A stretch of 64,000 bases of DNA from Nilaparvata lugens (GCF_014356525.2 NC_052506.1:21355916-21419915), one strand, 5' to 3'. Shown: positions 12,201 through 22,756, counted from the stretch's first letter. Numbers and translations: made by a program. Notes: generated from the letters alone by a model not told the origin.

Positions 12201-15200
12201 TAACATTCACTTTCTTAACAAGTCTTATATACTTGGATCTATATAAAGACTATATGAAGACATTTGTAATGGTGTTTGTTTAGGGTGACAAGGAAGGCGG
12301 CGACTACGCCGGGGACAGCGAGGGCGGCGGCGGGGGCGGTCGCAGGGGCGGAGGCCGTGGAGGCGGCGCACCACGCCGCTATTACCGGCGCCAGTTCAGA
12401 GGCGGCCGCGGAGGCGGTCCTGGAGGCCGTAGACCACGCTCGCAGGACGGGGAACGCGTGAGCGAGGGCGAGGGGCAGGGAGGCGGCAATGGGGGCGGCA
12501 GGCCTCCGAGGCAGCAGCGGTATCGCAGGAAGGTGCAGCGTGCTCCCAATGCCGACCGCTCGCGTAACAGCCAGAGCGAAGGCGGCGATTCAAAACCAAA
12601 GGTCAGTTCAATTGCACTGCACAGCTCTCTACTATGCACTAGCACTAGGATGTTGTCAAGGCATTATTTGTCTATCTATCTATTCATCTACTGGCCACTA
12701 GGCTGTTGTCATTTTGCACTACTCAAGACCTCACTCTTTCTCAATCTTAAACGCATAAAATTCAAATCCAATTTAAATACAAATTAATCAAAATATAGAA
12801 TATAAAAAATCAGTTGTTTCAATTTCTAGTTTCCGTTAGCTCTGTCGCTCTTGCTCATTCCAGATTGCATAAAATTCAAATCGTATTTTAATAAAAATTA
12901 ATTATGCAAATATTAGTTGTTTCAATTTGCAGGCCTAGCTCTGCCTCATTTGCTCTATCAAAGAAATTAATTTGATAAAATTAAAATATGTTGATGTTTC
13001 AATTTCCAGTCTCTGCTAACTCAGTCGGATTAGACGCTATCATCAACCTTTGATGAACCTTTCCTTCTGCTAATGTCGATTAAACGTTAAAGCTTATGAA
13101 CTATCAAACTCTGATAAACCGAGAGTCGGTTCAAGTTTTCAACTTGAATTTCATTTATTGACAATATTTAATTTCATGTCACAATTATGTACAACGGGCT
13201 TTAATCCCACCAAGTATGGTTTATATTATTTTTACCTAACTTTAGCTGTAATATTATCTTAATCACTATAAAATGAATTTGTCCAGTATTCTGGTGGGAG
13301 CAGAGCTGTTTTGTAATAAGTTGAGGGGTAAACTTGCATCAATTTTCTCTTTTCTCATAGATGGCATTTTGAAGCTCAATTATTATTTTGTTGTTTTCAT
13401 TTTTCAACAAATTATTGCGTTTATGAGTATGGGTCAGTGTCGGTTTTGAGGTATGTCAACATTTTCAAAATGCACATTCTTGCACTTGCATTATTAGTGA
13501 TTTTTTTGTCTTGAATAGCACGACTATCATTTATAGTTAACTCTAAATAATCGATATTATTGTGAGGAAAGTTCAGGCTTCATATTAGTTTATTTCACAA
13601 ATTTCTTCAAGTTGCATTTTTGTATTTTATTCAAATTTGACAGAAATATTGAGAAGAGAGTCTTTTTACCTACGTAGAAAATCTGTCTATCATCTATGTA
13701 AAAAATATCAGTGATATCCAATAATTGTATTTAGAAGCTGTACTAGATAATGAAAGCAATATTTATTTGTATATTTTCCTTTAATATTTAAAATAGTTTT
13801 TGATAATTATAGTTTGAACTCCATGCCATTAATTTTGTGAATACTTCTGGTTTTATATGCTAAAGTTTCAGAATTTGTACTAAAGCAGTAAGCAGATATG
13901 TCGTGATCATCATGATTATCAGGCAAACCACCAAATTATGATTTTGGTATTTAGTGGGCTCTGGGATATATTAGTCAGCAAATTGAAAATGTAGAATACA
14001 ATAGAAATTGCATGTAGAATACAATAGAAAAAATGAAAAAAACGTTATTCAAAGGTAATAGTAGTATCACAGCTTCTTATGTAGAATAGAAATAGAATCC
14101 TAGCATAGAAATATGCTATTCTATCAAATTTATTGATAAAACTTATCTGTTCAATTGAAGTATAACTATACTTTAAAATCTATTCAAGTTACATTATCTA
14201 GTGTAGAAGTGCGGAGGAAGGCCTATAGTAAGTAATAATTTCGTGTTGTTTATGGAAAAGAACATGAATATAGTACCTCCTAATTCATTATAATATTATC
14301 ATTTTAACTATAGTAATAGTCTTCAAAGAATGTTAGTTTATTATGATTGTAACCTCAACACTTCATATTTGGATAATCTTCAGTAGCTTTACCTTAACAA
14401 TGTTTTAATTATTCCCAATCTTTAAACGAAGGTTTTTTAAAAAAATTATTTTTAAAATAATGTGAGGAGCTATTATTCATTTTTCATGTTGGATTCAAGG
14501 TATTTTTCAGTTAATTGTCATGTGTCACAATTTGTGTTTTTCATCATTACTGGGTGACATGTTTTTAACATTACTTCGCGACCTCTAGGTACTACCCTTT
14601 TTTTCTCGATGTATATTTAAAATCAATTTTGTATTTTGCCCAAACACTCCATAATATCATTGCCCTATATTACATTCGTAAACTTTTTAATTAAACTTGA
14701 GTAAAAAATTGATTGAAATAGAACTTGGAATCATGAAATTACAATGTTAGCTTAGTTAGTCAACATGTCTACGTACATTACATTCATTGTTGCTTTTTTG
14801 CTGATCTTATAGACGTTGTTGCATGTTTCACTATGAACGTTATATTTTATTATTTTAGTTTCTTCATATCTAGTTGTTGCCTATTGCACGATCGAGAATT
14901 TTTCATATTTTCTCACTCCTTTACAACTACTTCTGTGACTGCTAGCTAGCTAGATTTTATGCTGGATAAATTTGTTTTATGTAATTGTTTCTTTTGCATT
15001 TCATACAAGACTGCTCCTGCAAACTTTTTCTGTTAAGACTATTGTAGATTAATTTCTCTTCTGTTTGTTAATTTGTTTGTTTTGCACTGCTATCGGCTTG
15101 TGTTGGCTTTTGTTAGTAGTGGATTGATTTGGTGTTTCAGCAGTCAACAGACAGTACTAGTGAGCCTGTAGTCTCCTCACCGCCCCAAGTAAGTTGGACC

Positions 15201-18200
15201 GTGCTTGACGCATGCGCACTTGTCGTTCTCACAGTTTGTTTCATTTTGCCATCGCTAACTTATTGCTGAGCAGCATTATTGAGCTAATAACAAATTTTTT
15301 AACATAAACATTCCTTAACATACCACTCATTACGTATAAATAGGAGTTTTTTTGGCCTTTGATTGTAGAAATAGTTCATTTCTAAACGTCGGTTTTCATG
15401 TGGTTCATTTGAACCAACACTAATATTAGTATGAAAATAATTCATTAACTTATTTCATTTTGGTCCTCATCTTCAACTTATAGTTTATCTGATAACACTT
15501 AGAGCCAAGCCATCCAAAGCGTTTTTTCAGGCGTTTTCAGACGAGTCGGCAGGGCGGGAAGCTCCCCGATTGGCTGATTATCAGCTGATTGAGTTGACGT
15601 ACGGTAATCAACCAATCGGAGAGCTTCCTGCCCTGCCGACTCGCCCTTATCGTTCATTATTATTATTATTTGTACATACTTCGTTTTAGGTTCGACAGTT
15701 AACTTCAACTTTTGACATAAATTCTAACAGTTGACTAATTATACTTGGGTAAGATCAATCTAACAGTTCAAATACGTTGAGGCTGTGCAAAGGTTGAGAA
15801 AAACTTTTTACTGGTGATATTTTTCAAAGTTTTTCGATTTGTATTCTATCAAGCTATCAACACGAAAAAGTTTTCTCAGGAAATTTTTTTCTGATCATTA
15901 CTTTTATAGATATGAGCGCCTAGAGTTTGAATCTTTGGGACAGAACATTTCAAATTCGGTAATAGATAAATCCATGAAATTTTGATGATATATTCTCCAT
16001 GGTATTATTGTTGATTGAATAAAACAAAAACTTTCAAAAAATATCAATTTTCAAGTTATTCAAATTACTATAAATTACCAAAAATAACTTTCAGTTGAGT
16101 TAATCAACTCAACTTATAGTAAAATAAATAACTTACTTAAAAAATGATATTTTTTGAAAGTTTTTGTTTTAATCAATCAACAATACCAAGGAGAATATAT
16201 CCTCGAAATTTAATTGATTTATCTAATACCGAATTTCAAATGTTCTGTCCCAAAGATTTAAACTCTAAGCGCTCATATCCATAAAAAGGAATGATCAGAA
16301 AAAAAATCCTGAGAAAACTTTTTCATTTGATAGCTTGATAGTATACAAATCGAATAACTTTGAAAAATATCACCAGTTAAAAGTGTTAGCCTTTGCGCAA
16401 CTTTAATATGAACTGCTATTCCTTGTGTAATAAATATAGGTTTTGGAAATGTTGTACAACCATGTCTCGAACAAGGCCATTTCTAAATTATTGTTTTACC
16501 CATTTCTGGTGTCAAGATAAAAAAATAATATTAACAAAAGTTTGTTCATTCTCATTGACAATTCGTGTATAAACAAAAGAATGCTCCAAATAACCTGCTA
16601 CCTAAGATTAGCAAATCTATCTTATTCATCGCCATCTATGGAAAGGAGACTCATGAAATTCTTATTTGTTTGTCCAGAGTTGAACATTCTTGTTTTAAAA
16701 TAAGAACGTTAGTACCTGTATGCTATTTCGAATCATGAATTAAGTCTAGTTTATTTTTGTTTAATTATCGCATGGTCATCATTTTTCAGTCTTTCCTATC
16801 CGTTGGTTGTAACCTAATCATTCAAAAATTAAGCTATTATGGCCGGAACACACATATCCGCACCGAGCCCGCGCCGCGGTACGGCCAAGTATCGGACATA
16901 CTACGGCGAGTGATAAAACACATGCTTTCAAACGTGTAGGGACATATACTACCGCACCGCGTCAGCATCGTCACCGTGTTTGTTGCCCGCGCCGTCACCG
17001 ACTAGTTCAGTTTACTTTTTGACGGTGACCTGTGTTGGCTCGTTTAACATAGAGAGTGAAAAACTTATTGAAGAAATACGGGATTTTCCAGTTTTGTACG
17101 AAGTGATGAGAAATATGGTTGAACGGAAAAATAAGTAGAACCAAATAAGTTGAGCCAAAATGTATAATAGACATAATATAACAAATAATAAAATAAACAA
17201 CAAAAAGTATAAAAGAAGGAACCCGTGACTGTGTCTCAAATTTCAAATGTAAAACTTATTACGTTTAGATGCATAAAGCAGAAGATAACAATTTTATTGC
17301 TGATATATATTTACGATACATGACTGATTGTGGTATTGTTATGCACCGATATATACCAACACTATGATTCTCATCTTCTGTTTCTACAGGTAATTAGTTT
17401 AAAATTGAAAAATATAAATTGAAACCGGATGTAAAAAGCTTTTATAGTGTTATATTATTAACAATAGTTTAACACATTCAGAAATCAGACCACAGTAGCA
17501 CTACAGAACTGAGACACTGCTGTCGCACGGATACGTGTGCTCTCCAACCACCATCATCGTGTCGCGGACGTAGCTCGGCCGTACCTCGACACGGGCTCGG
17601 TGCGGTTAGTGTCCCGGGCTTTATAGTGCTAAAGCTGAAAGTTTTTTAGCGTCTTTGATAATTTAGCTCCTTTTAATCATCATGCATTATGATTTGCTTT
17701 CATGATATGGTTTTTCTACAAGAATTTATTAATTTTTTATGTTTAATCGGCCCTTTCTACTTGAAGTATTAATTGGTAAAAATTATATTAACACTAGGAA
17801 AGAATAAATGAGAATGGTCCGATATTTTATATAATAACGGAAAAATTCAAATTCACTTATTGATGAAAATAGAGGAGATTCGGGTTGGGTTCGCCTAACG
17901 TGTATATTATTTCTATTGTACCTATTGTTTCTTTATTTTATTATTATTGATTCTTACAATAAGTACACCATTAAAATAATAGGGAGAGAAAAAAGAAGGT
18001 AACCTTGTGCTACTCCTCTCCCAAATTTAGATAAGATTCTAAATCTAAATTTATCTTCAGCATTGCCTGTGCACTAATATCTATACATAATATATTCATA
18101 TTACATAATTCATTTGAAACTGATGTTTACTATGTTATAATTATATTTTTTCAATTCAAAAACTTATTCCTTTTTTTAAATATCTTAGAAGTTCAACCTC

Positions 18201-19024
18201 TAACGTACTAACCTTGGCCTTTCATAGACATGTTAATCTTATTTAATTCAATTCAATATTTTTGAATTGCTATAATCATTATTTTTGCTGTTGATTTATC
18301 TACATACTGGGTCGATTGAATAAAAACTAGAATCTAGTGACTAGCAATTATTATTCATTGGTTCTATCTCTACAAATAACATTATACAGCTGGCTCGAAT
18401 CCTAGAATTTGCTTGAAAATTACTTGTAACTAGCAATCGCTAGCTTTTATTCAATTGACTAAATGTGTATAATTTTCTAGTTGATGTTGTACTTCACATG
18501 TGGTTACTTAATTTAAAAATAGCTCCAGTTGTATACATATTCTGCATAGATTATTTCTTAAATTTATCAATAAGCTATGACAATATAAATACACGCTTCT
18601 GCTCTAGAAATAGCAGCTTTTGCTTCAGATCTGCTGTAGATGTTGATTTGTATTAAAACTCATTTTAGTTGAAATTGAAATCTGAATTGTACAATGTGAT
18701 TAGAGCATTACTTGAATTGTTGAAATCTTCGCTGTCATCGTCAGTGGTTGATGATTGATAGAAATGTCCATTTACAACAATATGTGAGCATATGGGAGAA
18801 TCCCATAAATTGCTCCTCAATCAAGAGAATTACAATTAATACAATGGAGGGAGTGCTCTAATTATTTTTTTATAATTTGTAGGGAAAATTGGTAAGATGA
18901 TTGAGCAATTACTGTCATCTCAACACAATCGTGTTTTGGTATTTAGTTGTTAATGTTGTTGATGGTTGTGTGTTGGCAGGAGGGGCAGGCAGTGCAGAAC
19001 ACCACTTCTGAGAGCACAGCTTAG
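142..19024 (+). CDS. yps: Y-box cold-shock RNA-binding protein, 5'-partial, six exons
   Basis: Single-stranded nucleic-acid-binding Y-box protein (Drosophila ypsilon schachtel / vertebrate YBX family); family members package mRNA in cytoplasmic RNPs and control translation and localisation. Exons read from GT-AG sites and phase: 142-205, 7997-8288, 10565-10729, 12284-12601, 15141-15188, 18980-19024 (stop TAG). Together they give about 309 residues. The first two exons form the cold-shock domain: [14 protein letters not shown] carries the RNP1-like motif and VFVHQ is RNP2. The remaining exons form a low-complexity tail rich in Gly, Arg and Glu, as in animal Y-box proteins. The N-terminus and promoter lie left of the window. 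The CSD is split at Arg-Ser by a 7.8-kb intron. Exons are GC-rich against AT-rich introns. Family assignment is firm; the symbol is by similarity recalled from knowledge, not a search. Confidence 0.93.
922..1080. mobile_element. MITE, GGCCCGGTTGCAC family, copy 1
   Basis: Foldback of about 158 bp: it starts AGACCCGGTTGCACAGAAGC and ends CTTGTGCAACTGGGCCTT. The centre holds the family hallmark AACCAATCAGA...TCTCTGATTG in inverted arms. Lies in the yps CSD intron. Confidence 0.78.
2786..3369. mobile_element. MITE, GTGAGGTCCACGTTATAA family, interrupted copy
   Basis: It starts TAGTGAGGTCCACGTTACAA and ends ATAACGTGTACCTCACTA. Internal blocks match the copies at 30631 and 50924. Near its left end TAATGACAGTATTTGATTGG is duplicated. 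It is longer than its relatives because a LINE/SINE-like segment (about 3110-3302) has inserted. Confidence 0.7.
3235..3302 (+). repeat. SINE/LINE-like 3' tail
   Basis: TGCGACCTGAAAACTCTGAC through CCAGGTCACTCAATATTATTA is shared almost exactly with 40319-40390, where it also ends in an (ATT)n tail. The shared tail points to retroposition by one non-LTR lineage. Confidence 0.6.
6549..7785. mobile_element. possible pogo/Tigger-like element split by the LINE
   Basis: The left flank has CAGTAGAGCCCCGGTTAACA followed by GGGTTAACCG. The right flank has TTGATTATCCGGAATGGCTC, which read in reverse gives GAGCCATTCCGGATAATC. Such ends resemble pogo/Tigger terminal repeats (family knowledge). Arms are only partly similar and no clear TA duplication is visible, so this is tentative. 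Confidence 0.35.
6690..7670 (-). mobile_element. non-LTR retrotransposon 3' fragment (antisense in yps intron)
   Basis: On the minus strand, reading from about 7660 down, the sequence encodes the reverse-transcriptase motif YADDT (about 7590-7610), then [22 protein letters not shown] and the [12 protein letters not shown] block. This order is typical of Jockey/R1-type LINEs. The frame breaks at the stop near 7530 and the 5' part of ORF2 is missing. The 3' end abuts an (ATT)n tract at about 6690-6705, the usual LINE tail. Same lineage as 36216-36895. Confidence 0.85.
7997..8288 (+). CDS. yps: yps exon: C-terminal half of cold-shock domain and start of RG-rich tail
   Basis: The acceptor is TTTGTAG and the donor GTATGT. 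The exon completes the Arg codon and continues [20 protein letters not shown], with the RNP2 VFVHQ. The rest of the CSD follows ([14 protein letters not shown], then a GPDG stretch), and after it a basic RR/GG-rich segment. Length is 292 nt and it ends on a codon boundary. Most animal Y-box proteins have Asn-Asp before TKEDVFVH; here the junction gives Ser-Asp. Confidence 0.95.
8430..9130. repeat. short repeat present twice directly and once inverted
   Basis: TTGGATGCGTGTATGTGAAA followed by CTGCATGTCAGATCA occurs at about 8481-8518 and 8920-8956. Each is preceded by a shared GGTCTATTGAGTT(T/G)AA block. A diverged reverse complement lies near 9089-9126. The arrangement looks like a rearranged foldback element. 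A TATATAAAGG and AATAAA follow at 9147-9180. Confidence 0.55.
9187..10398 (+). mobile_element. non-LTR retrotransposon 3' fragment (sense in yps intron)
   Basis: Encodes a degraded reverse-transcriptase C-terminus: [16 protein letters not shown], then [16 protein letters not shown], then [19 protein letters not shown] later frame-shifted stretch (9774-10055) continues the same region. The 3' end shows AATAAA at 10375 before an A/T-rich tail. The frame is broken in several places, so no protein is expected. It differs in sequence from the LINE at 6690-7670. Confidence 0.8.
10565..10729 (+). CDS. yps: yps exon: Gly-rich tail segment
   Basis: The acceptor is ATTGCAG and the donor GTGAGT, flanking 165 nt in phase 0. 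It encodes a Gly/Glu run, then [11 protein letters not shown], a run of glycines, and [14 protein letters not shown]. Composition is over 65% GC in an AT-rich background. Alternating acidic-Gly and basic-aromatic blocks match Y-box C-terminal tails. Confidence 0.9.
10800..10965. mobile_element. MITE, CGGCCGAGCGAGC family, copy in yps intron
   Basis: Contains TTCTAATTGGACTATTTCCA and CTCAGCCCGGCCGAGCGAGT, shared with 43370-43410, inside partly inverted AATATAATTCCC / GGGAATTATATT arms. Confidence 0.6.
11126..11262. mobile_element. MITE, 'AGTATCAGTG' relative of the CGGCCGAGCGAGC family
   Basis: It starts TTAAGCTGGACTCCCACGTA, then TCAGTATCAGTGTAGG, with CTAATGGGACTATCCATGCT in the middle. The ends and core match the copies at 37214 and 43311 but the right side is truncated. 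Confidence 0.55.
11275..11352. repeat. half copy of the GAGTCGGCAGGGC MITE
   Basis: GCGTTTCAGACGATGTTTTA then GAGTCGGCAGGGCAGG and CTCTCCGATTGGCTGATT match the left arm of 15515-15580; the right arm is missing. Confidence 0.6.
12142..12206 (+). other. yps: possible alternative yps exon
   Basis: A strong acceptor (TTTCTTTAATTTTGCAG) ends at 12141 and is followed in phase by [20 protein letters not shown] and a TAA. No good in-phase donor is visible, so it could only be an alternative last exon or a decoy. Confidence 0.2.
12284..12601 (+). CDS. yps: yps exon: long Gly/Arg-rich tail segment
   Basis: The acceptor is TTGTTTAG and the donor GTCAGT, flanking 318 nt in phase 0 (106 codons). It starts [15 protein letters not shown] and has several RGG-like blocks, then [13 protein letters not shown] and [20 protein letters not shown], ending SEGGDSKPK. 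The YRR/RGG blocks suggest non-specific RNA binding and arginine methylation, as known for the family. Confidence 0.9.
12602..15140 (+). other. yps intron, mostly unique AT-rich sequence
   Basis: The first 400 bases carry a degenerate tandem repeat with TTTCAATTT(C/G)CAG blocks (12800-13020). The remaining 2.1 kb is AT-rich, with no gene or clear element seen. Confidence 0.7.
12800..13020 (+). repeat. degenerate tandem repeat with acceptor-like blocks
   Basis: Three units of about 90 bp each have GTTTCAATTT(CT/GC/CC)AG, a GCTCT/GCTAACTC block and ATAAAATTCAAAT/ATAAAATTAAAAT. The repeats sit 200 bp after the 318-nt yps exon. Confidence 0.5.
15141..15188 (+). CDS. yps: yps exon: small 48-nt exon
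   Basis: Bounded by GGTGTTTCAG and GTAAGT, and encodes [16 protein letters not shown] in phase 0. The acceptor is followed directly by another CAG, so a NAGNAG choice could drop the first Gln. Size and phase make it a plausible cassette exon: skipping keeps frame. Confidence 0.8.
15501..15660. mobile_element. MITE with GAGTCGGCAGGGC hairpin arms
   Basis: CGAGTCGGCAGGGCGGGAAG...CCGATTGGCTGATTA mirrors TAATCAACCAATCGGAGAG...CCTGCCCTGCCGACTCG. A half copy occurs at 11275-11352 (GAGTCGGCAGGGCAGGAGGC). Lies in the last large yps intron. Confidence 0.78.
15779..16403. mobile_element. 600-bp foldback element, GGCTGTGCA family, copy 1
   Basis: The left arm starts GAGGCTGTGCAAAGGTTGAG and the right ends GCCTTTGCGCAACTT. 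Long mirror blocks include AAGTTTTCTCAGGA / TCCTGAGAAAACTTT and TTTGGGACAGAACATTTCAA / TTCAAATGTTCTGTCCCAAA. The centre is near 16095. Lies in the last large yps intron. Confidence 0.82.
16841..17620. mobile_element. 780-bp element with GC-rich inverted ends
   Basis: The left end GGCCGGAACAC...CCGCACCGAGCCCG...GGTACGGCC mirrors the right GGCCGTACC...CGGGCTCGGTGCGG...GTGTCCCGGGC. The interior is AT-rich with no convincing gene. Similarity extends a few bases outward, so the exact boundary and target duplication are unclear. Confidence 0.72.
18311..18459. mobile_element. small MITE with ATTGAATAAAA ends
   Basis: GTCGATTGAATAAAAACTAG at the left mirrors CTAGCTTTTATTCAATTGAC at the right, with further CTAGCAATT / AGCAATCGCTAG partial pairing. 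149 bp. Confidence 0.65.
18980..19024 (+). CDS. yps: yps terminal coding exon
   Basis: The acceptor is TGTTGGCAG. The exon reads [14 protein letters not shown] and then TAG at 19022-19024. The phase joins cleanly to the preceding 48-nt exon or directly to the 318-nt exon. An Ala-terminated acidic/Ser-Thr tail is typical of insect Y-box proteins. Confidence 0.85.
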   Translation, partial: EGQAVQNTTSESTA

Positions 19025-19850
19025 TGCAGCCGCCTCAGTGCACGATGCCTCGGACCACTTACACAACGGACGCTACATCCAACTTCTTTATCTTTTTTGT
19101 TTTCTTTTTTTTTAATCTATTTTCGTCCCCAAATAGTGCATGTCAACGGGAAACATCCCAAACAAAGGAGAAAATGAAATTGTTATTTTGTATTAATTTG
19201 CTGTTTGTGTTTGATGTGATCGTTTCTCCAACCACCTGCCATTTTTAAACAAATTATATTGAGACAGACAACTCGAAACCTGGTTAGAGAAGAGTCTGCA
19301 GTTTATTTTTGGTTTTCATTGAAAAAATTTCAGTTGATTTATTTTTTATTTATTCAATAACTGTTATTGTACTATTTGTTTATTACAAATTTACAAGTTT
19401 TTATTGATGTTAACGGTTTGATTTGTGTATTTTTATTTGACATAATTTTGTGATCCGTCTAGACGACCAGGTTTTAGTGTATTGTAGTTGTCTTTGATTT
19501 AATAATCAGGCATCTGTGGTTTTAACTTTGAAACAAACGTTTGGTGTGCACTTTGATGGTAAGGTAAAATTATGTTTGTGCAAGAGCGAGCCTAACTTCT
19601 CTTGCTGGCTTAATGTTTGTCATCACAGGGTTCGTGTGAAAATTTGCTTTCCTTAAATCTATCAGCATTAAATAACATGTAATTGACTGTTTGATCCATC
19701 CGAACAGACAGATAAGATAATGAAGGTTGTAAACAACGCTTGTAACGATGGAATGCAATGCACGTGTTTGTGACTCGGTCCAGGTAACATTCAATTGTAA
19801 CAACAGAGCTAAGCTCTCGTTTATTTAATATCCAAACAAGCTTTAATAAA
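19025..19850 (+). other. yps: yps 3' untranslated region (inferred)
   Basis: The sequence after the TAG is T-rich with short open frames only. A canonical AATAAA lies at 19845-19850, followed by an AT-rich region, and is the best visible polyadenylation signal. The actual cleavage site cannot be read from sequence. Confidence 0.45.
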
Positions 19851-20392
19851 AAGTAACGTAAATACTCAAATCGAAATCAGTGAGGTATCAAATACTGCCA
19901 CTTGATATTATTTATTAGTAAATGAAGAATTATTATTTATTAATAATAATTGATTATCATCACACCAAAGTTATGGTAAATTATTATTGATGAATAGACG
20001 ATTAAAGAAATGCATCCTGAACTATGAGAAAACCTGAAAGGTTCAGCAGTGCTCAGGCTGTCAACAAAAGCCTGGCTAACAATAATTTCTGTGAAATTGT
20101 TGAGAAAAACTAAGAAAAATTATTGTCATCCAAAATATAAATAGTATATTTATGAAAGCGGATTGTGTACATCTGCCCCCGCATAAATCGAACAATTATT
20201 ACAAATTGTACAAATTAACTGAAATGATGGAACTGAATACCAACATAATAATTTTACACGAAACATTTGCATTTTCAAATAAACAAGCCAAAAAAAATTG
20301 AAACTTGTGTTGATTTTTTCTGTATCCAACCTCAATCCTCTCCAAATTTTCATTTGAGTTGAAGTGAATAGCTTTCACCTCTAGAATTTTGT

Positions 20393-20550
20393 AAGGCTCG
20401 GTTGCACACAAAATCCGGTTAAATTTTAATCGTCAGATATTTCACGAGAACCAATCAGAGAAGGTCGTTTCGAAAAATAAGCTTCTCTGATTGGTTCTTG
20501 TAAAATTGATCACGATTGAAATTTAACCGGCTTTTGTGCAACCGGACCTT
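20393..20550. mobile_element. MITE, GGCCCGGTTGCAC family, copy 2 (best preserved)
   Basis: It starts AAGGCTCGGTTGCACACAAA and ends TTTTGTGCAACCGGACCTT, with near-complete inverted arms through GAACCAATCAGAGAAG and CTTCTCTGATTGGTTC. The small spacer and long arms mean RNA from it would fold into a hairpin. Confidence 0.82.
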
Positions 20551-22598
20551 ATTCTCAAATTCAGATGATTTGTTTAATGGTTACAGATGGAAGCGCGTTA
20601 CTTCCAAGCTATTCCCGATGCAAAATTACAATTACTGCACTTATGCAGGATTGTATCTTCAATTTAATTATCCTCGAATCAGTCTCTATTCTTGGATTCA
20701 ATCAGAAACACCTATTATTAATGCACTTATGAAGATAAGAAAATACTGTAGGCATATAGTTATTTTCTATCTTAAACGTAAGTGCACTGAAATGATAATC
20801 GGTTGGACGACAATTTCTTCAACGGTAGTTTCAAGCTTTTCCAAATCACATTTTCTATCGAATAAAAGTAATGTACAATATTAAACTAGAATGACGTTAT
20901 TCAATAATTTATACCATAGAGAAAACCTAGGTAGCCTACTTATAAATCTACTTAGTTGTTCTATGATTATACGTTGTCACTGCATATAGAAATATTCGCT
21001 AAAATTTTTTGTATGTACAAGAATTAGCCACTCATTACTGATTACTTTGATGTGATGGCAGTCATTTGTACTCAAGTTGAAAACTTGAAATATTTCAGTG
21101 TACCTCGTTTCATTTATTTATGTCTATTCACTTGCACTCTTATCTATATTTTAATTTGTAACTACGTTGTTCAAAGTGCCAAGTGTAACGCCCTTAATAT
21201 TGATTTAGAAACTCTTGTTAGGTGTTGTTGCAAGGCTTCACATTCTAAGTGGCTTAGCAATAAGAAATATACATAGGCCTTTCTTTCTATAGCAGCAACT
21301 AATGAATGAAGCAGTATTTAATCTATTCTAGACTGGCCTAGTATTTTCTGATCTATTTCTGTGGGATTGGTGACCCATTAGCTACTTGATGTCATGTAAT
21401 ATTATATCTCAATTATTTAAGTCTGAAGTGAATTATCTAAATAAAAGTTATGTTTAGATATCTTCCTTTTCTTCTTCTCCCGAGCCTATGTCCCATTTCT
21501 CTTTGGGGTCGTCCCTCCTATCTGTATGTAGATATTATCTTCCTATTACTGTATTTTTTCCTTTTTTAGATTCTTCGACCAAAATAATGGGTCATACATC
21601 TCCACAAAGATCTGGAAATAAAAGGTCAGCCCAAGAAAAAAATAGAGAGTGAACGGTGGATTATATCATACAACATTAGCACATACTAATGAAATATGCA
21701 TAGCCTATATTCATTAATTATTGCTAGGTCATGGCAGCTCATATTGACAAATTTCCACTAGAATAGATACATCCACAAATACATAACATCCTGGTGAAAA
21801 AATATTTTTTTCTTCTATTAAGATTTTTTTTAAATTTTATTAAGTAATTGAAGCTGTCGTCTAAGATCTGTCATCTTGGTAGAAGAAATAATATTTCAAT
21901 CAAACAATCGAGTAATTTTATGTACAATAAAGAAACATGAGTTATTATTCGCGGTGAAATAACAAAAATTATTTTTTCATATGGTAAATGTTACTACGGT
22001 TTTGAAGTGAAGTTACTTTCATTTTCATAATAATAATTATGATAGACAAGTTTGTAACAGGTTCAAACAATAAATAATATTATTGCTTAAGTATAACTCT
22101 GCATTTAATGAAATATTCCATTGTAATTCTTTGCAGCTGTGATTGCTCAAAAATGTCCAATCCACATTCCCCTAAATAGGTAATTAGGTAAAATTCATGA
22201 GGTCATGAATTTTCTAACATTACTATTGTTCATTATAGTATAAATATAGGCCTTTGAGTGAAACAATGGAATCCATTGTAGCCTACACCTTGTCATGCAA
22301 ATTCAATAGCGAAGTTAACATTATATCAGCATTTTCTCAAACAACTTGATTATTGTTTACTTTAAATCTACGGTACCTACGTGATTGAATTAAAAATATC
22401 GAAGATGATCAACTTGATCATTCAAAATGAAACTGCATTGTTTGAACCTCTCCATAAACGCGACCAGTGAAGTTTTTTTTCAAAAACACCTAATCATCTG
22501 CATTCAGTTGTTTAAGAATTTTCCATTTCCCCACAAACAGTATTCAAAGGCCATCAAAGATTTCAAGGCTTGTATTTATTTGATGAATGAAAATTTTG

Positions 22599-22756
22599 TT
22601 CACTTCAAGTGGAGGCCTATAAATAAAAAAATGGAAATGATACAATTATTTAATTAAATATATGACTTATGTAACTTACACGTCATAATATATTTAATTT
22701 AAATAATTTTATCATTTTTCAATTTTTATAATTTATAGGCCTCCACTTGAAGTGAA
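22599..22756. repeat. 158-bp hairpin with perfect 24-bp arms
   Basis: TTCACTTCAAGTGGAGGCCT with ATAAAT at the left is matched by ATTTATAGG and CCTCCACTTGAAGTGAA at the right; the interior is also AT-rich and loosely palindromic. Probably a small MITE. Confidence 0.8.

Noticed and set aside
17007..17246. Hydrophobic antisense frames inside the 780-bp element
   Set aside because: AT-rich filler between terminal repeats; no motif and two overlapping frames.
20516..20884. 122-residue frame after a MITE
   Set aside because: It starts inside the MITE right arm and has no recognisable domain or splice context.
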